Source of the DNA: Pyxidicoccus xibeiensis
GTDB taxonomy: Bacteria > Myxococcota > Myxococcia > Myxococcales > Myxococcaceae
DNA length: 64,000 nucleotides
Assembly (NCBI RefSeq): GCF_024198175.1
Contig: NZ_JAJVKV010000010.1
Span: 1 to 64,000, forward strand
Reading direction: 5' to 3'
The notes beneath the pieces are model-generated. The model had not been told where the DNA came from and ran no database searches. It worked only from the letters and a program-made list of their open reading frames with translations. The translations under genes and the position numbers were made by a program. Every line of letters begins with the position of its first letter. Position 1 is the first letter of the stretch. Of this stretch, positions 38,856 to 47,225 are shown in pieces.

Positions 38856-39800
38856 TCAGTCCCGGGCGTGGGCCAGCAGCTTCTTCATCAAGGGCTCCAG
38901 CAGTTCCTTGCCACGAAGCGCGGAGCGCCAGCGCTCGGGAATCCCCTGCACGCCGTGGATGAGCCCGGCGATTCCGCCCGCCACCGCCGCCGTCGTGTCC
39001 GTGTCGTGCCCCAGCCGGATGGCCGCCTTCACCACGCCCTCGTAGTCCCGGCCCGCCACCACGCACTGCTTCGCCGAGCGCAGACAGTCCACGACGTAGC
39101 CGGAGCCGTTGCCCGGTGGCTCGTCCGCGTCCGGACGCACGATGTTCGTGTCCAGCTCCGTGCGCGCCTCGAAGCCCTCCGGGTACAGCTCGCGGAAGGT
39201 GGCCAGCGCGTCGGCCCACGGGTCCGCGGCGCCTTCCAGGATGCGCCGGGCCCATAGACAGTACAGCGCACAGCAGGCCTGCGAGCGCATGTGTCCGTGC
39301 GTCACCCGCGACTGCGTCATCGCATCCGAGGCCAGCTTCGCGTCGTCGCCCTTGTGCCAGAGCGCCATCGGCAGCACCCGCATCAGCGAGCCATTGCCGT
39401 TGTCGCGCTCGCCCTTCGGCCCGGCCATCAGCGCGGGCGCCCCCGCGCGGAAGTGGGCCAGCGCCGTGCTCGTCTGGATGCCGACGTCGAACACCTTGCC
39501 GTCCACCGCGAGGTAACCCCACTCGTACCAGTTCACCAAACGCCGGCCGAGGTCCTCCAGGTCCAGGTGGCCGTGGTACAGCAGCGAGTCCAGCAGGCAC
39601 AGCGCATGCGCCCCATCGTCGGACCAGGTGCCCGGGGGCACGCCGTCGTGCGCGCGGTGGAAGCCGGCGGGCGGCTCGAACTCGATGGCCTCGGTGGCCG
39701 GAATCTGCCCGGGCGAGTGGAACTCGTAGGGCACCCCGAGCGCATCACCAATCAACAGCCCGTACAGCCCACCAGCAATGCGTTCCTCGCGCGTCGGCAT
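38856..39800 (-). CDS. ADP-ribosylglycohydrolase-family protein
   Basis: 314 residues. GDALGVPYEFHSP and TWSDDGAHALCLLDSLL near the start, and GHDTDTTAAVAGGIAGLIHG near the end, are the metal-binding D-D/D-T-D motifs of the ARH/DraG family, which removes ADP-ribose from arginine, serine or other sites using two Mg ions. GNGSLMRVLPMALW is also a family motif. The start MPTREERI follows GGGGAGAG. Substrate unknown; nitrogenase reductase is not indicated by the context. Confidence 0.88.
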   Translation of the reverse strand: MPTREERIAGGLYGLLIGDALGVPYEFHSPGQIPATEAIEFEPPAGFHRAHDGVPPGTWSDDGAHALCLLDSLLYHGHLDLEDLGRRLVNWYEWGYLAVDGKVFDVGIQTSTALAHFRAGAPALMAGPKGERDNGNGSLMRVLPMALWHKGDDAKLASDAMTQSRVTHGHMRSQACCALYCLWARRILEGAADPWADALATFRELYPEGFEARTELDTNIVRPDADEPPGNGSGYVVDCLRSAKQCVVAGRDYEGVVKAAIRLGHDTDTTAAVAGGIAGLIHGVQGIPERWRSALRGKELLEPLMKKLLAHARD

Positions 39801-39898
39801 GTGTACACTCTCCCCTGCCCCCCGGCCATCCTGCATCCAAACGCTTTACCCGTGCCACCCTCCCGCGTGATGGCGCGCGCCATGGAATACTGCGGCGC

Positions 39899-40165
39899 AT
39901 GCGAACTCTCATGTTCCTGACGCTCGCGGTGGGCCTGCTTGCCGGTTGCGGTGGCACCCACCGCAACCGCGACGACGCCACTGTTCCCGCTGGCGGTGTC
40001 TGCCAGTCCAGCACCCAGTGCAGCATCGACTACACCTGCGCGGGCTGCCCGAACGAAGCCGCCCACTGCCTCGAAGGGTGCTCGACGGATGCGGACTGTT
40101 CGGAAGGCACCTGTGAACAACAGCAGTGCCTCACCTGCCCCTGCCCTGGCCGCTGCGTGACGTAG
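39899..40165 (+). CDS. Cysteine-rich small lipoprotein
   Basis: 88 residues. Signal MRTLMFLTLAVGLLAGC with lipobox Cys17. The mature part has 12 more cysteines in a short stretch (CQSSTQCSIDYTCAGCP, CLEGCSTDADCSEGTCEQQQCLTCPCPGRC), probably six disulphides, resembling the Cys-rich modules of myxobacterial lipoproteins. Divergent from the ADP-ribosylglycohydrolase gene, ~98 bases. No family recognised. Confidence 0.7.
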   Translation: MRTLMFLTLAVGLLAGCGGTHRNRDDATVPAGGVCQSSTQCSIDYTCAGCPNEAAHCLEGCSTDADCSEGTCEQQQCLTCPCPGRCVT

Positions 40166-40328
40166 CCCTCCGTATCACCCGGAGAGCACGGGAGTGCCCC
40201 CGAGGGAGGCCAGGCAGCCTCGCCGTCTGTCGACACGAGCCGGGAGGCCCGGGCCCCTGGAGCGATACCGGTTCCCCTGCGGACTTCCCACCGTTGGACG
40301 GACCCTCAAGGGTCGGGGGAGAACCGTC

Positions 40329-40724
40329 ATGCGGATAAGGAACGTCAGGGGTGCGCTGCTGGTGGGAGCCCTGGTGTCGGGCGCGATGGCGGGAGGAGGC
40401 TGCGCGAAGCGCCCGGCTCCGGAGGCTGACGGCACGAGCCAGGGCGGTAGCACGAGCGCCCGCGGCTCGAGTCCGAGCACGACGGGCAGCCGCACGACCG
40501 CGGGTGCCGCGAGCGGGCACGGTGGAAGCAGTACGGTCGGCACTCGCGGCACGGCCAGCTCGACGGGCACGAGTGTCTTCGCGCCCCGGACCCGCGGCCC
40601 GAGGCGCAGCGGAGGCAGCATCACGGGCGGCAGCAGCACCACAGGCTCGGACCTGGGGCGCAGCACCAGCGGCTCCAGGATGGGCGGCGGAAGCAGCTCG
40701 GGAACGCGCGAGGACGGTGACTGA
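40329..40724 (+). CDS. Ser/Gly/Thr-rich exported protein, probably a lipoprotein
   Basis: 131 residues. N-terminus MRIRNVRGALLVGALVSGAMAGGGC with Cys25 as a likely lipobox. The remainder is low complexity: Ser, Gly, Thr, Arg. GGGGGAG precedes the ATG at a good distance. Such a gene could also be a chance frame, but the signal sequence and ribosome site favour a real gene. It ends 16 bases before the SRPBCC gene. Confidence 0.5.
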   Translation: MRIRNVRGALLVGALVSGAMAGGGCAKRPAPEADGTSQGGSTSARGSSPSTTGSRTTAGAASGHGGSSTVGTRGTASSTGTSVFAPRTRGPRRSGGSITGGSSTTGSDLGRSTSGSRMGGGSSSGTREDGD

Positions 40725-40740
40725 GCAAAGGGGCCAGGCC

Positions 40741-41172
40741 ATGAAGAGCTTCAGCACCCGAACCACCATCCAGGCGACGCCCGAGCGCATCTGGCGGCTC
40801 CTCACGGATGCGCCGGCCTACCCCGCGTGGAACCCGACCGTGGAGTGGGTCGATGGCCGTATCGCCAAAGGCGAGCGCATCAAGGTCCACGCCAAGGTCA
40901 GCCCCGGCCGAGCCTTCCCCGTGAAGGTGAGCGAGTTCGTCACCAACACGCGGATGGTCTGGTCGAGCCGCATGCCGCTCGGCCTCTTCAAGGGCGCGCG
41001 CACCTTCACCCTCACGAAGGTGCCGGGTGACGCGGTGGAGTTCTCGATGAGCGAGGTCTTCACCGGCCCGCTCGCGGGCCTCATCGGGAAGTCGATTCCC
41101 GACCTGCAGCCCTCCTTCGACGCGTTTGCCCAGGCGCTCAAGGCAAAGGCCGAGGCCCACCCGGCGCGCTGA
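40741..41172 (+). CDS. SRPBCC-fold protein
   Basis: 143 residues. Polyketide-cyclase/START-like fold: FSTRTTIQATPERIWRLLTDAPAYPAWNPTVEWVDGRIAKGERI is the standard opening (helix after strand 1, WNP in strand 2), ending with the long C-terminal helix LQPSFDAFAQALKAKAEAH. Binds a small hydrophobic ligand; ligand unknown. No partner regulator in sight. Confidence 0.8.
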   Translation: MKSFSTRTTIQATPERIWRLLTDAPAYPAWNPTVEWVDGRIAKGERIKVHAKVSPGRAFPVKVSEFVTNTRMVWSSRMPLGLFKGARTFTLTKVPGDAVEFSMSEVFTGPLAGLIGKSIPDLQPSFDAFAQALKAKAEAHPAR

Positions 41173-41193
41173 GCCAGGCGCGCCGGGGACACG

Positions 41194-41589
41194 TCAGCTG
41201 CGGTTGAGGCGCGCCTGCGTCACCTTGCCGCCCGCGTCGTAGTCGATGACGAAGGACTCATACGACGGACCGAACGGGGACGCGCCCAGCTCGTACACCT
41301 CGCTGGTGCCGTGCTGCCGGTCCGGCTCGCCGAGCAGCTTGCGCACGTCGTCGCGGCTCATGCCCTCCAGCGTGTGCTTCCGCTGCAGGTCCACCACCAT
41401 GCCGACGCGCGGGTTGTTGCGCGCACCACTGCCCTTCTGCGCCTTCCACTGCTCCGAGTCGAAGGCTCCCTTCTGCGAAGTCGACACCCGATAAACCCCC
41501 AGCGCTATGAGTAGGGCCGCCGCGACGCCGAAGAGCTTCCAGCGTCGCGCGCTCCCCATTCTACGGGCAACCGGCCCCCCCTGGCTCAT
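41194..41589 (-). CDS. Membrane-anchored BamE/SmpA-like protein
   Basis: 131 residues. One N-terminal membrane helix (WKLFGVAAALLIALGVY) then a BamE/SmpA-type fold: RKHTLEGMSRDDVRKLLGEPDRQ is the typical helix with GxSRDDVRKLLGEPD and the strand YESFVIDYDAGGKVTQARLN closes it. BamE belongs to the outer-membrane protein assembly complex, but this protein lacks a lipobox, so it is a relative rather than BamE itself. The start may be ten codons later (MGSARRW). It follows the DUF6973-like gene by 9 bases. Confidence 0.6.
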   Translation of the reverse strand: MSQGGPVARRMGSARRWKLFGVAAALLIALGVYRVSTSQKGAFDSEQWKAQKGSGARNNPRVGMVVDLQRKHTLEGMSRDDVRKLLGEPDRQHGTSEVYELGASPFGPSYESFVIDYDAGGKVTQARLNRS

Positions 41590-41598
41590 CGATGCAGC

Positions 41599-42525
41599 TT
41601 ACCGCGCGCTCGCGTTGCCGTCAGGCAGCGGCTGGCCACCCGTGCCCGGGACGCGGTCCGACAGGCCGTGCTGGCCGTACGGGACGCGGTCGCTCCACTG
41701 GAGGTTGCTCTTGTCGTCGAGCACCACCATCCGCCCGTCCGTCACGGCCTGCTGCACCAGCGTGGCCAGCTCCTCGGGAGAGGCATTGGGGTTCGCCAGG
41801 GCAATCTCCCGGCCCACCTGGTTGTTGTAGAGGTCCATCGCCTCGCGGTCGGCGTAGTTGCCCGGCAGGCCCTCGTGCGCGGTGGCGAACTGCTGCGTCC
41901 ACTCCGCGCCGAACTCGCGCGTCATCAGCGCGTTCCAGTAGGCGTGACGGAAGGCGTCGCGGTGGCCGTCGTTGTTCATCCACTCCTGCTGGTCGCCCGG
42001 CGCAATCCCGCCCGGGACGCTGGAGGGGTTCGGGTAGAGCCGCTCCGACACGTCGAAGGCCTGGTCCTTGATGTCGTTGAACTTGTTCAGGCCCAGCAGG
42101 CCCCGGTCGACGGAGAGCTTGTCCAGCAGCTTCGCCTCGGTCTGGGTGACGTTGTACTCGCCGGCGAACGGTACGGGGATGATGCCCAGGCCCTTCGGGC
42201 GCCACTTCACCATCGTGTCGTCCTGGACCTGGTAGTCGCGCTCGATGCCCGCCAGGTCGGGACGGCCGGCCACCGCGGCGCCGGCCGCACCCGCCGCCGC
42301 GCCCACACCCGCGCCGGTTCCCGAGCCCGAGCCCGAGCCCGTCCTGCCGGAATCGAAGGAGCTGGTGCCATCCCACCCGGCCACCTGGACGCGGGGCTGC
42401 GACGTGGGGCCGCTCGCGGGCTGGGACTGGGGCTGGGACGTCGAACGGGTCTGCTCGGGCCCGGAGATGCCGAGGCGCTTCGCGACGCCGCCAATCAGGT
42501 CACGGCCGATGGAAGAGATGGACAT
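41599..42525 (-). CDS. DUF6973-like protein, possible secreted effector
   Basis: 308 residues. N-terminal ~85 residues are Ser/Gln/Gly-rich with no signal peptide. The C-terminal domain contains GHRDAFRHAYWNALMTREFG and DREAMDLYNNQVGR, a His/Asp/Asn pattern like the DUF6973 domain found in putative phospholipase-like or toxin proteins. Tail is polar. Ribosome site GGGGGAAG precedes the ATG. A type VI or other secretion role is only a suggestion; no VgrG, PAAR or immunity gene was recognised nearby. Confidence 0.55.
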   Translation of the reverse strand: MSISSIGRDLIGGVAKRLGISGPEQTRSTSQPQSQPASGPTSQPRVQVAGWDGTSSFDSGRTGSGSGSGTGAGVGAAAGAAGAAVAGRPDLAGIERDYQVQDDTMVKWRPKGLGIIPVPFAGEYNVTQTEAKLLDKLSVDRGLLGLNKFNDIKDQAFDVSERLYPNPSSVPGGIAPGDQQEWMNNDGHRDAFRHAYWNALMTREFGAEWTQQFATAHEGLPGNYADREAMDLYNNQVGREIALANPNASPEELATLVQQAVTDGRMVVLDDKSNLQWSDRVPYGQHGLSDRVPGTGGQPLPDGNASAR

Positions 42526-42602
42526 GAAGGCTTCCCCCTATGAAACGAATGACTTTTCCCATTATCGGAGAGCGCGGGTTGGAAGTTGCCGCGAGCCAGG
42601 AC

Positions 42603-43670
42603 ATGCCCAAACGTCCCACATCCGAGCAGGTCGACCAGGCCCTCCGGAATCCGCACTACCACGACCGCTCGCCGGGCCTCCTCGACGTGCTCAAGGCGCT
42701 CCCGGACGACGTGGACCCGGTGCTGGCGGCCCGGGCCGCGCTGAGCCTCATCGGCGACAGGGGCGATGCCAGCTGGCTCTTCGCGCGGACGTGCCGGCGG
42801 CTCCCGGTGCCGGTCATCCGCGCCCTCCTGGATCTGCTCGAGGCCGACCGGAGGCCCGACGCCTTCATCCTCCGCGAGTACGTCCCGCGCGACGCGGAGG
42901 CGGACACACTCGCCGCCGACTGGGACGAGGCGCTCCAGCTCCTCCTCAACCTGCAGAGTTCGTACGCGTTGGGCTCGAAGCAGAAGCGGGCCAATATCCA
43001 GGCGCTGGCGAGGCGGCCGCGCGTCCTGCAGGCCCTGCAGACGGCCGCCGTGGCGTGCGAGGAGGTGCCCCTGGTTCTGCTCGCCGTGCTCGCCGCCGAT
43101 GCGTCGGAGGCGTCGGTCGACGCGTTCATCCCCCACGTGGAGCGGGCGGTGCGGACGCAGGGCTGGGAGCTGGACCGGCTCCAGAACCTGCGCACCCACG
43201 CGCGCGCCACGCCGGTGATGGAGGACCTGTTCTCGCGCCTGGAGGCGCTCATCGCCGCACGGCGGGCCCGCTCCCCCGCGCTCGGCTTCGCGCAGGCCCT
43301 CGGCTTCGGTGAGCTCGACACCTTCTGGTTCCAGGTCTTCCTTTTCTCCGCCGCGTCCGAGGGCATACGGGAGTTCCGGTACCAGGTGCACCTCACCGTC
43401 GACAGCCGCAAGGCGCGCTGGTTCGCCGTCAGCCTCACCGATGTCAACGCCGTCGACGTGCTCCGCTCGAAGAGAACCTCCTTCAAGAGCGACGAGGTGC
43501 AGTGCGACGAGCTGGAGCTGGGGACGTGCGAGCCGGACAAGCTCCCGGCGTGGCTCGCGAGCGCGGCCGGGAAGTTCGGCCTCCGGTGGAACTTCGACGG
43601 GATGAGCCTGAGCACCAGCCTGCGTGGGAAGAAGCGCACGCAGCTGGAGCGCTGGCTGCGCGGCGGGTAG
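42603..43670 (+). CDS. Protein of unknown function
   Basis: 355 residues, not recognised. Helix-rich (AARAALSLIGDRGDASWLFART, PVIRALLDLLEADRRPDAFILREY, EALQLLLNLQSSYAL). Ends in a strand pair and basic tail (GKKRTQLERWLRGG). No signal peptide. An earlier ATG at 42540 would leave only 14 bases to the divergent start of the DUF6973-like gene, so the later ATG (MPKRPTSEQVD) was chosen. HEAT-like alpha solenoid is possible. Confidence 0.65.
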   Translation: MPKRPTSEQVDQALRNPHYHDRSPGLLDVLKALPDDVDPVLAARAALSLIGDRGDASWLFARTCRRLPVPVIRALLDLLEADRRPDAFILREYVPRDAEADTLAADWDEALQLLLNLQSSYALGSKQKRANIQALARRPRVLQALQTAAVACEEVPLVLLAVLAADASEASVDAFIPHVERAVRTQGWELDRLQNLRTHARATPVMEDLFSRLEALIAARRARSPALGFAQALGFGELDTFWFQVFLFSAASEGIREFRYQVHLTVDSRKARWFAVSLTDVNAVDVLRSKRTSFKSDEVQCDELELGTCEPDKLPAWLASAAGKFGLRWNFDGMSLSTSLRGKKRTQLERWLRGG

Positions 43671-43688
43671 CCACGAGGCCACCGGGCC

Positions 43689-44537
43689 TCACTTCCCGGC
43701 GCGCTTGGCGGCCTCCAGCGTGTTGCGGATGAGCATGGCGATGGTCATCGGCCCCACCCCTCCGGGAACAGGGGTGATGAAGGAGGCGCGCTCCGAGGCC
43801 GCGGCGAACTCCACGTCGCCCACCAGCTTGCCCTCGGGCGTGCGGTTCATGCCCACGTCGATGACCACCGCGCCGGGCTTGATCCACTCGCCCTTCACCA
43901 GCTCGCGCACGCCCACCGCGACGACGACGATGTCCGCGCCCTCCACCTCGCGGCGCACGTCGCTCTTGCTGTGGGCGATGGTCACCGTGGCGTTCTTCTG
44001 CAGCAGCATCAGCGCCATGGGCTTGCCCACGATGTTGCTGCGCCCCACCACCACCGCGCGCTTGCCGGCCGGGTTGCAGCCAACCTCCTCCAGCAGCCGC
44101 ATGATGCCGTACGGCGTGCAGGCCCGCGTCGCCGGCCGCCCCAGCAGCAGGTTGCCAGCGTTCATCGGGTGGAAGCCGTCCGCGTCCTTCTCCGGCTTCA
44201 CCGCGGAGATGATGACGTCCGGGTCGATGTGCTTCGGCAGCGGCAGCTGCACCAGGATGCCGTGCACGGCCGGGTCGTCGTTCAGCTTCGCGACCAGCGC
44301 CAGCAGCGCTTCCTGGGTGATGCTCTCGTCGGGGTGGTGCTCCCAGGAGTTGAAGCCCACCTCCTCGGCGGCCTTCTTCTTCCCGGTGACGTAGACCTTC
44401 GACGCGGGGTCCTCGCCCACGCGCACCACCGCGAGGCCGGGGACGATGCCGCGCTCCGCCTTGAGGCGCGCGACCTCCGCCTTCACCTCTGCCCGGACCC
44501 GCGCCGCCACTGCCTTGCCGTCGATCAACTGGGCCAT
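43689..44537 (-). CDS. folD: Bifunctional methylenetetrahydrofolate dehydrogenase/cyclohydrolase
   Basis: 282 residues. Interconverts methylene-, methenyl- and 10-formyl-THF. YVTGKKKAAEEVGF holds the catalytic lysine, GILVQLPLPKHID and PEKDADGFHPMN the family signatures, RAVVVGRSNIVGKPMALMLL the NADP-binding loop, and PVPGGVGPMTIAML the C-terminal motif. ATG 44537; a GTG codon lies directly before. Supplies one-carbon units together with gcvTHP and metF in this window. Confidence 0.96.
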   Translation of the reverse strand: MAQLIDGKAVAARVRAEVKAEVARLKAERGIVPGLAVVRVGEDPASKVYVTGKKKAAEEVGFNSWEHHPDESITQEALLALVAKLNDDPAVHGILVQLPLPKHIDPDVIISAVKPEKDADGFHPMNAGNLLLGRPATRACTPYGIMRLLEEVGCNPAGKRAVVVGRSNIVGKPMALMLLQKNATVTIAHSKSDVRREVEGADIVVVAVGVRELVKGEWIKPGAVVIDVGMNRTPEGKLVGDVEFAAASERASFITPVPGGVGPMTIAMLIRNTLEAAKRAGK

Positions 44538-44593
44538 CACGCGGGCACTCTATGTGCGAAACTCCCCGCCAGGAAGGGAGCGAAACCTCGGAC

Positions 44594-45403
44594 ATGGGCG
44601 CGGGCAAGGTTCTGGGCGCGATGATTGGACTGATGGTGGGGCTGCTCATCGGCAATCCCCTGGCCATCGTCCTGCTCGCCATCGCCGGGGGCGTCGCCGG
44701 TCACTTCTACGACGAGCAGCACGCCCTCCCCCTGGAGTCCCCCGAGGTGATGGCCGACTTCCCGCCCGTGTCCCTCCAGGACCTCGCCAACGAACCGGAC
44801 ACCGGCCCGGAAGACGACGAGGGCCGGCAGCTCGCCAGGGACCTCTGCGCCCTCTTCATCGAGGTGGCCCATGCCGACGGAGACGTCCGCCGCGAGGAGG
44901 TGCGGGAGATTCGCCGCTACTTCGAGCAGGTGCTCGGCTATGGCCCCGAGTCGCTCCAGCTCGTGCGCAGCCACCTGAAGGAGTTCCTCGCCCGCCCGCC
45001 CGACCTGGACGCCGCCGCCGACGCCTGCCAGGCCCAGCTCCCTGCGGCCGAGCGCCGCCGGCTGTTGGACAGCCTCTTCGAGCTGGCCCTGGTGGACGGC
45101 TCGCTCCAGCGCTCCGAGCGGGAGGCGCTGCGCCGCGCGGCCCGGGGGCTGGGCATGTCCGAGGACGAAGAGCATGAGGTCGCCGCCCACCATCTGGGAG
45201 AGGCCGACGCGCACTACGCCGTGCTCGGCCTGCCCCCGGACGCCAGCGACTCGGACGTGAAGCGCGCCTTCCGGCGGCTCGCCGCCGAGCACCACCCGGA
45301 CAAGGTCTCCCACCTGGGAAGGCAGGCCGCCGAGCAGGCCGCCCGCCGCTTCCAGGAGGTCCGTGACGCCTACGAAGAGATACGGCGACTGCGCGGCCTG
45401 TAG
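44594..45403 (+). CDS. DjlA-like J-domain co-chaperone
   Basis: 269 residues. One membrane segment (GAGKVLGAMIGLMVGLLIGNPLAIVLLAIAGG), a TerB-like domain in the middle (LCALFIEVAHADGDVRREEVREIRRYFEQ), and a C-terminal J domain with AEHHPDKVSHLG (HPD, which stimulates DnaK). This matches DjlA, a membrane-bound DnaK partner. The start could also be 14 codons earlier. Divergent from folD. Confidence 0.85.
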   Translation: MGAGKVLGAMIGLMVGLLIGNPLAIVLLAIAGGVAGHFYDEQHALPLESPEVMADFPPVSLQDLANEPDTGPEDDEGRQLARDLCALFIEVAHADGDVRREEVREIRRYFEQVLGYGPESLQLVRSHLKEFLARPPDLDAAADACQAQLPAAERRRLLDSLFELALVDGSLQRSEREALRRAARGLGMSEDEEHEVAAHHLGEADAHYAVLGLPPDASDSDVKRAFRRLAAEHHPDKVSHLGRQAAEQAARRFQEVRDAYEEIRRLRGL

Positions 45404-45451
45404 CGCCGGATTACATCCCCAGAGTCGCCCAGGACGAGGACACTCCCCGCC

Positions 45452-46174
45452 ATGAGCCAGCAGCGCAGCGGCCCCCCGAAGAAGAAGGATGAGGCGTTCC
45501 ACAACAACCCCTTCAAGTCCGCCATCAAGGCGCTGAAGGACCAGGAGAAGAAGGAGGCCCAGGACAAGGCCGCCGCCGAGAGCGCGAAGAAGAAGGCCGC
45601 GCCCCCGCCTCCCATGAAGGCGAAGAAGGCCGAGAAGGTCCGCGAGGAGGACGAGGCCGCCCTCTTCTACTCCGCCATGGACGGCGTGAAGCAGGTGACC
45701 CACCGCGGCGAGCCGCCGCCCGCCCCCAACCCGCGCCTGCCGGAAATCATCGACGAGAACGCCGAGGCCCTGGCCCAGCTGTCCGAGCTGGTCGCAGGCC
45801 CTGGGGACTTCGACTTCTCCGGCACCGACGAGGCCTTCGAGGGCGCCGGCCCCGGCATCGACCGGAACCTGCTGCGCTCGCTGCGCCGGGGCGACTTCGC
45901 CATCCAGGACCGCCTCGACTTGCACGGCCAGACGCAGGTCCAGGCCCGGGAGTCCGTGGAACGTTTCCTGAGCGACAGCCGCCGCGCCAAGAAGCGGTGC
46001 GTCCTCATCATCCACGGCCGCGGTTTGAACTCCAAGGACCAGGTCCCCGTGCTGAAGGAGCAGCTGCGCGGATGGCTGGCGCAGAAGCGCATCGGGAACA
46101 TGGTGCTCGCGTTCGCTACCGCACGTCCGCAGGACGGTGGCTCGGGCGCCGTCTACGTGCTGCTCCGCAAGTAG
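45452..46174 (+). CDS. Smr-domain protein
   Basis: 240 residues. N-terminal ~70 residues are Lys/Ala/Pro-rich. The C-terminal Smr domain has DRLDLHGQTQVQARESVERFL and the second motif VLIIHGRGLNSKDQVPVLK, as in the C-terminal region of MutS2 and stand-alone YdaL/SmrB proteins, which cut or bind nucleic acid (SmrB acts on stalled-ribosome mRNA). Function inferred by domain only. Between DjlA-like and adenosine-deaminase-like genes, same strand. Confidence 0.85.
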   Translation: MSQQRSGPPKKKDEAFHNNPFKSAIKALKDQEKKEAQDKAAAESAKKKAAPPPPMKAKKAEKVREEDEAALFYSAMDGVKQVTHRGEPPPAPNPRLPEIIDENAEALAQLSELVAGPGDFDFSGTDEAFEGAGPGIDRNLLRSLRRGDFAIQDRLDLHGQTQVQARESVERFLSDSRRAKKRCVLIIHGRGLNSKDQVPVLKEQLRGWLAQKRIGNMVLAFATARPQDGGSGAVYVLLRK

Positions 46175-46221
46175 CCGGCGGCAACCTTTACGCGCGCCCT
46201 GGCCTGTGCATACATGCCGCC

Positions 46222-47217
46222 ATGGCACGCGATCTCATCGACCTGCATATCCACGTGGGTGGCGCGGTGGCGCCCCACATCCTCTGGTCCATCGCCCACC
46301 AGCAGGGCTTCAAGCTCCCCGTAAAGAACTACTTCGACTTCGTGGAGCTCATCACCTCGCGTCCGGGCAAGGTGGGCAGCCTCGACGACTACCTGAAGAT
46401 CCTCCACACCTGGACGGAGAAGATCCAGTCCTCGCCCAGCGCAATCGAGCGCTCCGTCTACGAGGTCATCGGCAAGGAGTACCGCGGCAGCCGCGTGACG
46501 CAGATGGAGCTGCGCTTCAACCCCATGAAGCGCAACCTCAACTCCGAGCTGGACCTGGACCACATCATCCACGCCGCGCTGCGCGGCATGGACCGCGCGG
46601 TGCTGGAGTACGGCGTGAAGATGGGGCTCATCTTCTGCCTGGCCCGTGAGTTCGACCACCGGCTCAACAGCATCATCGTGGACAAGGCCATCAAGTACCG
46701 CAGCCGCGGCGTGTACGGCATCGACCTGGCCGGCACGGAGACCAACGCCATGGAGCTCAAGCCGGAGGTCGTGGCGCAGTACGAGGACCTCTTCGCGCGC
46801 GCGCGCCGCGCCGGCCTCAAGTGCACCGTGCACACCGGCGAGACGAAGGGCACCGGCGCCGAGGGCGTCATGGCCGTGGTGGAGAAGCTCAAGCCGCACC
46901 GCATCGGCCACGGCATCCGCGCCGCGTACGACGAGGCGGCCATGAAGGTGCTCCGGGAGAACGACATCGTCCTGGAGCTGTGCCCCACGTCCAACCTGCA
47001 CACCAAGGCAGTGGAGGGCGTGGAGGAGCTGCGCCACATCGTCCGCACCTTCTGGGACCGCAAGGTGAAGTTCACCATCAACACCGACGGCCCCTACCTG
47101 CTCGAGACGGACATGCGCCGGGAAATCGAAATCATCGAGCAGAACGGCATCCTCACGCCCGAGCAGGTGGACCAGACGCTCGCCTGGGCCCGCCAGTCCT
47201 CGTTCATCCCCGCCTGA
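46222..47217 (+). CDS. Adenosine-deaminase-like hydrolase with altered substrate residues
   Basis: 331 residues, the family's length. Metal ligands are present: H9 and H11 (DLHIHVGG), H204 with E207 (HTGE), H230 in GHGI, D289 in INTDG. The CPTSN and IGHGI motifs also match. But the position after the second N-terminal His that is Asp in adenosine deaminases (HLDGA, contact to ribose 5'-OH) is Gly13, and the second Asp of NTDDP is Gly290. Adenosine is therefore doubtful as substrate. ATG 46222. Followed after 8 bases by pyrD, so a nucleotide-related role is plausible. Confidence 0.8.
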   Translation: MARDLIDLHIHVGGAVAPHILWSIAHQQGFKLPVKNYFDFVELITSRPGKVGSLDDYLKILHTWTEKIQSSPSAIERSVYEVIGKEYRGSRVTQMELRFNPMKRNLNSELDLDHIIHAALRGMDRAVLEYGVKMGLIFCLAREFDHRLNSIIVDKAIKYRSRGVYGIDLAGTETNAMELKPEVVAQYEDLFARARRAGLKCTVHTGETKGTGAEGVMAVVEKLKPHRIGHGIRAAYDEAAMKVLRENDIVLELCPTSNLHTKAVEGVEELRHIVRTFWDRKVKFTINTDGPYLLETDMRREIEIIEQNGILTPEQVDQTLAWARQSSFIPA

Positions 47218-47225
47218 GCGTGCCC

